Assembly: GCA_037447655.1 (NCBI GenBank) | Contig: JBBHKE010001710.1 | Coordinates: forward strand, 240,758-304,757 | DNA length: 64,000 nt | Direction: 5' to 3' | Source of the DNA: Zygnema cylindricum | Lineage: Eukaryota > Streptophyta > Zygnematophyceae > Zygnematales > Zygnemataceae | Part shown: one piece after another, positions 33,132-43,506 of the stretch | Layout: every line of letters starts with the position of its first letter | Position numbering within the stretch: the stretch's first letter is position 1 | Notes under the pieces: model-generated | What the model saw: the letters and a program-made list of their open reading frames with translations, nothing else | What the model was told of the DNA's origin: nothing | Database searches by the model: none | Program-made: the position numbers and the translations under genes

Positions 33132-35530
33132 CTATATGGTTTCCAGTGGTCTCTCTCTTCCCTTCTCCCTCCATTCTTGATAATGATCATAAAGTTCCCC
33201 GAAAACCAACCGAAGCAGACAGACGACAGCCGCGAGTGAAGAGATCATCAACATTAAAAAGACTCCTGCCCATCCGTTATCTCCACCTAAATCCGAAATT
33301 AAGCCAGTAAGAAAAGGGCCTAAAGCAGTTCCCACAGAGGCGGTCCCGTCAATTATAGCTGTTACAGTCGCTAAAGCTTTTGAATTACCCTTTAAAGACG
33401 AATGTTGTCCCAAATCAGCAGAAATGGCACACATTATGAGAGCATATGGTCTATTCACTAGTAGACCGATTAAACTAAGGAGGAAACGATTCACAGAGAG
33501 TGATATATGTCCGAAAATGAAGTAAATTCCCATGAAAGGAATGGCGAAAAACATGAAAATTGAAGCTACAGTTGCTTGGGCTTGATAAGTATCCGACAAA
33601 TGGCCGGCTAGTATTCCTCCCGCGACACCACCAACGTCAAAAATTGTCGAGGCTACACCAGCCATACTACTACTCAGAAATTTCCCGGCAATTTCTGCAA
33701 ACAGGAAACACAAAAGCTTTTAAATTTTGAGCAATAGGAAATGAAGCAAGGAGTTTTTCGCAGGTTGTAAGGGAACCACACTATCAAAATTTAAACTCGT
33801 GATGAGGGCAAAACATGAGTAAACAGTACAGATACAATAAGTTCAGAGTAACCATATGTATGCATGGTTACTCATAAAACTGTACAATTATCCACAAAAT
33901 GATTACCCACAAACGATGAAATTTCCATAATGTGATTACCCTGTAAGACATATGATCTGCCTCCTGTCTGTTTCCCTCTCTCCCTCTGACGAAGATGAAA
34001 TACAGTGCTGAATGTCTCAGTTGACCTCAAAAACATACATAACCTTAAAAAGCTCAAAATTTAATCTTTTGAAAAAGTTTTTACTCAAAACAAAGGTTCA
34101 CTACTGGTTTACCCAGGAGAGGGGGAGGGGGAGAGCGGGAGGGGGAGGGGGAGAGGGAGAGGAAGAGGGAGAGGGAGAGGTGTACTCACGTTCATGTCCC
34201 ATGTAGAATGGTAACCAATATAGGAACATATAAGCGACAAGCTTTGCAAAAAAGAGACAAAAGGCAAAAGCAGCAACTCCCGGTATTCTCCAAGCTTTCA
34301 AAAAACCAATGGCCTTCTCGTTCTCTTTCTCACTATCATTCCCTAATAGTTCCGCAACCACTTTGATTCTCCTAATAATCCCGAACTATCTCCTTGATCT
34401 GATTGTTGAACAGAATTGACTGGATTCGAATCGCTAGTTGGTGCAAGTGTGGGAATATTTTCAGACAAACTTCTATCAGAGTTTTCATTATCTTGCTCAG
34501 AACCACAGGAACTGCCATTATCATCAAGAGTGTTGGTGAGAGAGACACTGAGAATTTCAGGATCTGGAAGAAGGAAAAGGTACACTATTATGCCTGTTAT
34601 GATGATAGAAAATCCCGGAAGGAGGAATGCATATCCCCATCCCCCATCTTAGAGCAAAAGAGGCAAGTAAAGAACCACATATATTTCCCACGGAAGTATG
34701 AGCATTCCAAAATACCTAAAAATCAAACCTCGTCTTTTCTTTCCATACCATTTCGCCACAATACTAACAACGCTTGGCCAACCAGAAGATTGCAGAATTC
34801 CTCCGATCATCGAAAATGTGATAAAAAACCTAAACGATGAATGTTCCAAAAATATGTCATTCCAAAAAGACAAACTTCTATTCCACTTCCGATCATTCCC
34901 GCTGAAAGAAACAATAGGAGATCTAATAGATCTCCCAAGTGTCCAGCAAAATACATTCCAGTCGCATAACATAATAAAAAGGCGACATCCATTTCGCCCA
35001 ACAATCCATTCCCCATTTTTCCGCTGAATGGGGGCCATCCGGCATGTAAGCCTCCCATACTGCTATTTGCACTACTGTTAAAGGAACCTTTACTTGTACC
35101 ACTACTGCTAGAGGAAACGTTTTTCCCTGTAATCCATCGTTTTTGGTAAAACGCCGTCAGTCAAATTTGACCTACCCTTCACGTTTTCATTCTCCGCATT
35201 TATAAAGCATGACCCTAGCTCGGTTAAAATATTTGCTTTAAAACCGGATACAGATCCAAAAGGAGGAGGATATTGTAAAGAGTGAACAAATCCTCCATGA
35301 GATCCCATATGCACTACCAGAGAATTGCTGGTATCTGTATGAAGGACTCCCTTGACAATACTTGGAGGTTTCCGAGCCGCGTGGTAGCAAGCATACGACA
35401 AAAAAGTAAGGGCAAGTACAGACCGTTGGTAAGTGACAAAGGAGAAAGGACGAGCACCACGGAGGTGGCGGAGAAGGAGGAGGCCAGGAGGAACGCCATT
35501 GCTGGAATGAGATGGCCTGGAGATCACCAT
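33132..35530 (-). CDS. SLC37/glycerol-3-phosphate permease-like MFS transporter, two exons, with frameshifts
   Basis: A membrane antiporter of the organophosphate:phosphate family (plant G3Pp/animal SLC37 type). Start at 35530 (MVISRPSHSSNG); the open frame runs upstream to 35677, but that part looks like CT-rich leader. Exon 1 has SYACYHAARKPPSIVK in the first membrane segment, then GLLGEMDVAFLLCYATGMY, FAGHLGDLLDLLLF, QSSGWPSVVSIVAKW, an acidic Ser/Asp loop, and GVAAFAFCLFFAKLVAYMF. Exon 2 has FDVGGVAGGILAGHLSD and ends at 33132. Exon 1 changes frame near 35140, 34825, 34715, 34643 and 34363. Four of these are homopolymer runs off by one base, so they may be assembly errors; otherwise this is a recent pseudogene. 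Substrate is inferred from family: glycerol-3-phosphate or hexose-phosphate against phosphate. Confidence 0.8.
33695..34189 (-). other. Intron of the SLC37-like gene
   Basis: Minus-strand donor GTGAGTAC after GGACATGAAC, acceptor TTTGCAG before AAATTGCCGGG. Splicing joins MGHE to QIAGKFLSS in frame. Just inside the donor lies a CT-rich (sense) microsatellite at about 34113-34182. Confidence 0.85.
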
Positions 35531-35744
35531 TACGGAACGGAAAAGCAAAGTTGATAGCAGGAGTGAAAGTAAGGAGAGAGCGAATGCTGGAAATAAAGGG
35601 AGAGAGAGAGGAATGGAAAAGGAAATTTGGAAGGAAAAGGAAGCACTGCACTGTTGTCGGTTTGTCACGTCACACAATGATGTAGGGATGCTGAAGAACG
35701 ATAATCGATCTAGAAACCTGGTGGTAAATAACAGATTTTTTGTT

Positions 35745-37165
35745 GAACCTAAGTTAAACTTGAGTTAATGTTATAGTTTAGTCAGCATTCAGTTAATGTT
35801 CCGTTGAAGTTAAGGTAAAGTTAAGTTATAGTTCAGTTACGGTTGAGTCAAAGTTGAGATAGAGTCCCGTTAAACTCCAGTTACAGTTCACTTAGTCTCC
35901 CGTTAAAGTTAAGATAAGTTTAGCTAAAGTCCAGTTAATTTTCCTTTATTCAGCTACAGTTAAGCTAAAGTTCTGCTAACATTATGTGAGAGTTCCGTTA
36001 AAAATTTCAGTTAAAGTCCAATTAAAAGTGAAGTTAAAGTGAAGTTAAAGTGAAGTTGAAGTGAAGTTAAAGTTCAGTAAAGTTTAGTTTAGAGTGAAGT
36101 AAAAGCTCGTTTAAAGTGCCGTTTTAAAATTGATTTGAAAGTTTGTTAAAGTGAAGTTGAAGTTAAATTAAAGTGTGGTTGAAGTAAGTTGTAGTTAAGT
36201 TAAAGTTAAAAAGAATAAAGTTAACGTTAAGTTAAAGTCCTGTTAAAGTTAAGCTGAAGTTAAGTTAAAATTTAGTTAACGCTAAGTTAGAGTTAAGTTA
36301 AAGTTTTGGTTAAAGTTCTCTTGTAGTCCCGTTAGAGTTCCGTTAAAATTCAGTTACAGTAGTTCTCTTACAATCCCGTTAGAGTTCCGTTTAAGTTCAG
36401 TTACGTCCAGTTAAAGTTAAAGTTAAGTTAACGGTTAATGTCAAATAATGTTGAGTTACAGTTCAGTTAGAATTAAGTTAAAGTTAAAAGTTCCATTAAA
36501 GTTAAGTTAAAGTTAAGCTAAAGTACAATTAAAGCTTAAAGTTCCGTTGGAATTTCCGGTAAAGTTTTGTTAGAGAACAGTAACAGTTTTGGTACCGGCC
36601 CGTTAGAATTCCATGAAAGTTCCATTAAAATTCCAATTACAGTTTACTTAATGTTAAAGTAAAGGTAAAGTTAAGTTAAAGTTAAGATTAAATTTCAGTA
36701 ATGTTCCCTTAAAATTTCCGTTAAAGTTCCGTTAAAGCTCCGTTAAAATTAAATTAAAGTTAATTCAAAGTTCCGTTATAGTTAAATTAAAGTTAAGTTG
36801 AAGTTTAGTTAAAGTTAAGTTAAAGTTGAGTTAACGTTATAATTCAATTAGCGTTCAGTTAATGTTCCGTTGAAGTTAGTGTAAAGCTAAGTCAAAGTTT
36901 AGTTACAGTTGAGTTACACTTGAGTTAAAGTCCCGTCAAAGTGCAGTTACACTTCAGTTAATGTTCCGTCAAAGTGAAGTTAGATGTAAAGTTCAGTTAA
37001 AGCTTAGTTGAAGTTAAGGTTCAGTTAACGTTCCCTTAAAATTTCCGTTAAAGTTCCGTTAAATCTCCATTAGAGTTAAGATACAAGTTAATTTAAAGTT
37101 CCGTTAAAAGCCAAATTAAAGTTAAGTTGAAGATTAGATAAAGTTAAGTTAAACTTGACTTAGGT
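35745..37165. repeat. Degenerate AGTTAA/GTTAAAGTTC repeat array
   Basis: About 1.4 kb made almost entirely of variants of GTTAAAGTTAAGTTAAAG and GTTAAAGTTCCGTT, with irregular 6- and 11-12-bp spacing. It starts about 215 bp upstream of the transporter start codon, so it occupies the expected promoter side. It is not the plant telomere unit. No coding. Confidence 0.9.
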
Positions 37166-37220
37166 TGATAATCTTTACCTCAGTGACTGAATCCTTTTTC
37201 ACTCGACCAAGCTTACCGCA

Positions 37221-37436
37221 ATGGGATCCTTGTTCTCCTTGAGGATTGCAGCCGCCTTATGTATAAGCTCAGTTCTCTTCCACATAGGAGTTTCACCCAT
37301 TGCTTTTGAGCAACTTCGGCACTATCAAAAATCTTTTTTCACTTCAACTTCTATGCAAACTGCGAGACAGATCCAAGAAGCCTTTGACGACTTCAAATAC
37401 CGACAAGCAGCGAGTGTGAAGGCCTTCCTGAAATGA
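37221..37436 (+). CDS. Possible small secreted protein, 71 aa
   Basis: ATG at 37221 in a good context (CGCAATGGGA). The first 27 residues form a hydrophobic, signal-peptide-like stretch (LRIAAALCISSVLFHIGV), then a polar helical tail ending AASVKAFLK. No family recognised. It lies between the degenerate repeat array and AT-rich sequence. Support is only the ORF and its start context; a chance ORF is quite possible. Confidence 0.25.
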   Translation: MGSLFSLRIAAALCISSVLFHIGVSPIAFEQLRHYQKSFFTSTSMQTARQIQEAFDDFKYRQAASVKAFLK

Positions 37437-38749
37437 GAAAACAGCACAACCTTAACAATCTGTTTACAGCTCAATTATGCTCGATAATGTATTTCCTCGC
37501 ACAGGTAAAATGTAAAATCTAGCTATATCAAAAAGTGAGCACAAAAAAAGTTCAAGATAACCAAAGTTCAAACATATTCCAAAAAATAATGTTATCGAGT
37601 CAGCTCATCACATATAAATATTATTATTATCTTCCACCTTCGTAAGGTGAAAATCACAATTGAAGTTAGCTTAAAAATAAAATATAAACTTTGTCGTTAT
37701 CAAAATGACAAGATTTTACTTAACTTACACGTAACATTTATTTTTCTCCACATCAAATGGTTTTCTTTTTTCAATGAAAAGTTAATATTATGGCTTCTAA
37801 AGTTTTCCAACAAAAAGATTGAGATGCATTCATCGCCGAACAAATTACCCTAAAAAAGAAAAATCACGAGTCATTCGTGAAGAATATTCAAACGGGTATG
37901 AATATTCACCGAATATAAAAAAATAGAAAAAAAAATTATGACTATGGTTAAAGAGTAGTCCCAACATTCTTCACAAATAAATATCAGGTATACAAAGTTT
38001 TTTCGGGTTTTTAAGGTTTTATCGAGCCTTTCAAGATGGGTATATAGGGTTTTTTCAGGATTTGTTTCTTTAGGGTTTTTAGGGTGTTTTTTCAGGGTTT
38101 TCAACGATTTTTGGGTTTTTTACGTTTTAAGGGTGTTTCTTTAGGGTTGTAAGGGATGTTTAGGGTGTTTCTTTCTTCGCTTAGGACTTTTTGACGTAAA
38201 TAAGGTGTGAGGTAAAGAAGGTGAGAAGTAAAGGTGGTGTGAGATGTACCCGTGGGTCTCGGCGAATTTCATAGGCGATGAGTGACTGTCTTGCAACAGA
38301 CACTTGCAACAGACACTGGCTCGCAAAAGTAACTTAGAGTCCAGAAAAGCTGTGTGCACAACGGGAAAGAAGAAGTAAAATAAAACAAGGGTCATATTAG
38401 TTTTGCCTTGTTTCATCACTTGTTTAACACTGCAACAATCCGTCATTTTTTATAACTTTCACAATCAAGTTCCGCGCTTCTAGTCAAAAAACAGTGATAA
38501 ATCATTAACAACATTCTTCAAAAAAATGCTAACAATAACTTCACATCAAAGCTAATTCACATATTACATTTTATATTATACTATTAATACATTATATATT
38601 ATATTTTATATTATATTATAACATGTATAACATAACATAGTTTTGTTGTAATTTATAAATCTTTAATTCAGTGGATAAGGTTAAAGTAACTTATTATATT
38701 TTCTAAGTAATATGCTGTAATACTTAACTTAATTAGTGTTACAGTAGCA
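37437..38749. other. AT-rich intergenic, telomere-like patch
   Basis: No gene recognised. At 38000-38170 GGGTTTTTAGGG-type motifs recur irregularly, reminiscent of degenerate TTTAGGG plant telomere repeats. At 38575-38640 there is an AT-only palindromic run. Confidence 0.6.
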
Positions 38750-39660
38750 AAAGTACAATAGAGTATATTGTACTTTTATAGGGACACGCGTCGGCAAGAA
38801 ATCGTATGCAGGTTTTACAGAGTGGCGCCGACAGTCAGCCACATGGCGTCACGCAGCTGACGATTAGATTCATATGATCGGACAAACGGAATCTGAACAC
38901 GGTATTCCGGAAATATATGGTACGGTTCGACGGTACCATCGCCGATTGAATTTGTTCCAACGGACGCGATTCACCTGGGACCACAAGCGTGATTCCCGAG
39001 GGACCACAAGCGTGATTCACGTGGGACCACAAGTGACGAAGCACTCAGGTGCTTCGTACTACACGACCACAATCGGCTGGACTTTAGCGACTACCCTGAC
39101 TAAGCATTTGGAACGTTTTGTGTACGGTTTGATATCTGAAAATATTTGAATAAACATTGTTTTGTAGTTTAGTGTAATAAAACATAGTGTTCCACTAATT
39201 AGGTTTTTGGAAATTAGTAATTAGGGTTTTTGAGGTACTAACAAAACACTAACGTACAGGTCTGATGCTTTGTCGTTAGTCAAGATAATAACCGCAATAA
39301 CAGTTACCCAAAGTAGTGTAGACCAGTAGATACACACTGTGAGTATATAACTTAGGACTTAGCCAATTTTGTAGTATCCAATTTTGGGAATATGATTTTC
39401 TAAGGGCAATTTTTTAGGAAACTTCTAGGCATCATATCTTATAGTTTACAATGTCATTTAGGCTGCAATTTTGGGAATTGTCAGTTTACTATATTGTGTA
39501 TCACTGTGGCAAATTTGAGGCATATTGGCCTTTTGATTCATATTTTGTGTAAATCGAAAGTTGGCTGTTGAGTAGGTGTTTGATTGCTTTTGTTGATTTC
39601 CATGTCTACTTCCACTACTACTGCTGGTCCTTCTGCTGCAACGGTGGTTGTAGAATAACA
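38750..39660 (+). mobile_element. Probable 5' LTR/leader of Copia D
   Basis: The right end is set by TAGAATAACA directly before a degenerate primer-site position (GGATATGGAC); the left end cannot be fixed because the partner LTR is outside the window. It contains a 23-bp unit repeated about three times (38966-39034, GGGACCACAAGC core) and a perfect 9-bp hairpin ACGAAGCAC-TCAG-GTGCTTCGT at 39036-39057. The gag ATG at 39602 lies inside it. Confidence 0.5.
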
Positions 39661-41093
39661 GGATATGGACGTTTCATCAAGAATTCCTATCTTCAATGGC
39701 CAAAAGTATGCATATTGAGCGGCGATGGTTGAAACTTCGTTTGAAACTGCTGACTTATAAGGGGTCTTGGATCGCTCCCTTGATGAAACAGATCCGAGTT
39801 GGGCGAAAAAGAATTCAATGGCAAGGAACAATCTAATTCTTTGTACTTCAAAAAATCTGGTCGGGTCTCGCTTGAAAATGAAGAAGGCAAAGGAGATTTT
39901 GACATCACTGAAATCTGCTTTTGAGAAAGCGAATGTCCAAGAGGAGCTCTTGGTGGCTGGAAAAAATTGGGGGTACAAATACTCTTTGGGAACTATGGTC
40001 GAGTTTTGTGTCAACTTTCGTGCACTTATTGACGCACACTCGTAATCTTGGGGGTCATTTCCTGAGTTTCAGCAGGCAACTTTGTTTATTACAGGACTTT
40101 CTAGTAACATGAAAGGTGTGTCTACTCAGTTAAAAAGTCATGATAAAGCTAGTTGGTCGTTTCAATTATCATATAATCTTATATTGGAGGAAGAGTATAA
40201 TACTAATCTCCTTGAAGGAGAAGAAAAATTTGAAGCTTTTGCAACAGACTTTGACAAAAGAGCTCAGTTTAATCAGAATATGAATCACTTTAACCAGAAT
40301 CAGGATCAGTTTAATCAGTTTAAATAGAGGCCAAATCGACAATCTTCTACTGTTTGTTTCTATTGTAATGAGAAAGGTCATAGATATGAGTAATGTCCTA
40401 AGCTAAAAAAGGCTAATGAGACAGGTTTATACAGGTCGGGTTGGTAGCAGAGCCAATATCACAAAGGCTTTTCTGGAAATCCTACTCGTGGAAATGCTCT
40501 TTTTCAGCTTCTGCACCGATACAGATGAGTTTGTGAGCTTCAAAGAGCAAGACGAAGCGGATTTATTTGCTATAGCTGCAGCAATGGAGGGTCTTAAGGA
40601 TGCAGGATAGATCATAGATACGGGAGCATCGGCCCACATGTGTTTTAACAAGGCGGATTTTACAACTCTGCAGCAAACACCTCCAACGAGTATATTTTAT
40701 GCTTGTGGGATGAGTGTTCAAACCTCAGCTCAAGGTGATGTATCTTTAATGGTAGAAGTGGGGGGAAAGTCGGTAAAGAGAACTCTTCACAATGTTTTGT
40801 ATATTCCACACTTTAAAAAAAATCTTTTTTCTATATCCTTAGTGGAAAGCAAAGGCTTTGAAGTCATTTTGAAAAGAGGTAGACAAGTTGTTAGCAAAAA
40901 AGGAAAAGTAGCAGTAACAGGAACTAGAGATGCTAGCAAAATGTACCGGATGGACATGGCTGAATATAAGGAAAATGATGTTCTCTACTCGAGTGTCCAA
41001 TCTGATAATGAGTTGTGGCATAAGAGATTAGGCCACATGAATTATGATAGTCTAAATAAAATGGTGAATTCGAGAAAAGTTGATGGAGTTTCT
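39602..41093 (+). pseudogene. Copia D gag, protease and pre-integrase, first part
   Basis: Gag starts at 39602 inside the presumed LTR (MSTSTTTAGPSAATVVVE), with a stop just before the primer-site position and SSRIPIFNGQKYAYW after it. A UBN2-type Gag body follows in shifting frames, then the knuckle CFYCNEKGH (stop instead of a residue before its last Cys, near 40390), the protease IIDTGASAHMC near 40617, and GAG-pre-integrase [12 protein letters not shown] at 41014-41049. Coding stops at 41093, where solo LTR H starts, and resumes at 63410 with the integrase zinc pair. It is inactive through at least five breaks. Confidence 0.85.
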
Positions 41094-41491
41094 TGAAACT
41101 TTGTGTGCTCCATTGCCCACAGAAATCGCAGATCCAAAAGAAGCTAATCTAGATAGTGCCGACTCCAAGTTGATATAAACCCAAATGACTAACCCTTTGA
41201 CAATCACAAACCCATTAAAGCTTCACCCTTGTGAAATAAGACTTCATGTGTGCTCAACTCCACCATAGAATGCAAAGTTAGAATATGAGTTTTGGACACA
41301 TTCACCCACTTTGACTTTCCCTTAGAAATGCAGCCAGTCTGGCAAGCAAAAACTCAGACCGACTACACCCATGTGTAGCTTGGAGTCCGTGAGTCTGCAA
41401 CAAAAAGAATCACTGAAAATGGTCAAGTAAATTAATAGTTACGAATGGTCAAATATGACATTTTGTATAGGAGCTCTCTCGGAGAGAGACT
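41094..41491 (-). mobile_element. Left half of solo LTR H
   Basis: Starts TGAAAC and is colinear with the LTRs of element C for 398 bp, then is cut by Copia B. Left flank TTTCT (41089-41093) equals the flank after the right half (63410-63414). The last five bases, AGACT, are the target duplication of B. Confidence 0.85.
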
Positions 41492-42229
41492 TGTTGTTCT
41501 GAGACAAGTGTTGGTACTGAAGATGAAGAAGATGCAGCAGTAGTCATCGTAGAACAAATCAAGAGAGGAAGCTTCCACAAATACCGATGGCTGAACAACA
41601 ACTTTGACAGACTCTAACTTTCTGAAAAATGCTCCAAACGTCCTAAACATTTGCCACAATGTAGATAACATACAAAGGAACACACACAAAAAATTTCAAT
41701 CAATTCCGCTCACAAATCTGTGAGATATGTAGAAATGAAATTACATAAAACTGAGTGTACAGTTTTCATATCATTTGTTCCTAAAAATCAAATTCACTAA
41801 GTCCTACTTTTATACACCGAAACTACACTAAGCTGTACGGAGGCATTCCAGCCGTACATCTAACATTCTATCACAAATATTTACACCGAAGTTCAGACAA
41901 CGTAAAGTGATAATGATCTAGTCACGCCTCGTCACTATTTGTTGGCGGCGGCTGTCAGCGGTCCGATTAGAGGATTTGGCACCGTAGAATTTACTTCACG
42001 AAGTCCAGTGGTCCTGCCGAATTTCCGTACGTCCACGGAGGACATACTCACGCATTCTCCCAAGTGACGACACGTGTCCCAAGTGTGAATGAACCGTGAA
42101 CTCCCAACTTCACTGTCACACTAATTTCGGTAAGTACTGAACCGAACTCAACCAAAAATAGCTTAAGTCCTGAACAGCTCTCTCTCACAGCTGAGGCATA
42201 CAGAGGACTAAAGCTTTCTAAAAACAACA
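41492..42229 (-). repeat. 3' LTR of Copia B
   Basis: 738 bp; preceded in element sense by the polypurine tract CTAAAGCTTTAGGGGAG (42230-42246). Confidence 0.9.
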
Positions 42230-42252
42230 CTCCCCTAAAGCTTTAGACTCTG

Positions 42253-43506
42253 CTAGTCACTCAGTCCACAAGCCTCTCTACAGAACTTCAATTTGGGAGC
42301 AGGTAAGGGTTTTGTCATCATATCAGCCACCATTTGCTCATCCGGTAAATAACTCAACTTCAAGACTTTTCCCATCACCTTTTCTCTTACAAAGTGTAGC
42401 TTGATATCAATGTGCTTACTCTTAAAGTGATGACTAGGATTAGATGCAATAGCGATTGCTGCCTGATTATCACACCACACTATCTGTGGTCCAGATTGCA
42501 TAAAGAGAAGCTCTTGGAGAAGAGACTTTACCCAAAGTAACTCTTTAACTGCCGAGCTGGCAGCCATGTACTCAGCCTCCATGGTAGACAGAGCCGTTAC
42601 CTTCTGAAGTTTGCTGCTCCAGCAGCAAGTTCCACTTCCGATCTTCAAAATGTATCCGGTGGTGGAGCGTCGGCTCGGCATATCTCCGTAGCTCGCATCG
42701 CTCCATGTATGAATTTTGACTTCCTCTCCACCGAGAGAGAGTCTAAGATTTTGAGTTCCTGCAAGATAACGAAGAACTCTCTTTGCTGCCTCATAGTCTG
42801 ATTTCCTTGGATTCTGAAGGCTTCGGCTTAAGGCTCCAACCGCTGCTGCGATGTCGGGACGAGTACAATTCATGAAATAAATGAGGCTTCCGACAATCTG
42901 CCTGTAAGGAATGGAGGACATAGAATCTGCCTCCCCTGAATCTAAGAAACCATCAACCAAAACACCACCATCCGTTTCCGTGCCTTCCAATTTCTGCCTG
43001 AATTCCATAGGAGTGGCACTCCCCTTTGCGTCCGACATGCCAAACTTTTCTAACATGTTCTTGATTGCTTCCTTTTGAGTTAAATAAATAATTTTCTGTT
43101 TCCTGTCTCTTTCTACTTGAATTCCTATAATATACTTAGCCTCACCCAAGTCTTTCATTTCAAACCGGGAATTCAAAGCTGATTTTATTTTATTAATCTC
43201 ATTGATGGATTTGCTAATTAGTAGCAAATCATCTACATAAACTGCCACATAAATCACTCCATCATCACCTTGCATTACATAGACTGAGTGATCTGAACTG
43301 ATCCTGGTAAAGCCTAGATTGGTTAAAAACTCATCTAATTTCAGGTTCCATTGCCTCGGAGCCTGTTTCAGACCATAAAGGGACTTCAACAGTTTACAGA
43401 CCAGATTTTCTTTCCCTTTTTCTGCATACATCTCAGGCTGCTTCATATAAATTACTTCCTCCAAATCACCATGCTAGAAAGCTGTCTTAACATCCATCTG
43501 ATGCAA
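42253..43506 (-). pseudogene. Copia B1 reverse transcriptase C-part and RNase H
   Basis: After two stops within nine codons near 43506 and 43474 (DM-stop-LHQMDVKTAF-stop-HGDLEE), the frame is open for 403 codons. It covers MYAEKGKENLVCKLLKSLYG, VYVDDLLLISKS (catalytic Asp pair near 43235), LGEAKYIIGIQ and RNase H (DASYGDMPSRR, STMEAEYMAAS, CDNQAAIAI, HIDIKLHFVREK) to SD-stop at 42253. Copy B2 keeps Glu and Leu at the two stop positions, so both stops are private, recent mutations. Confidence 0.9.

Noticed and set aside
34403-34840. Plus-strand ORFs over the transporter gene
   Set aside because: Antisense shadows of the minus-strand exon; they have no recognisable domains.
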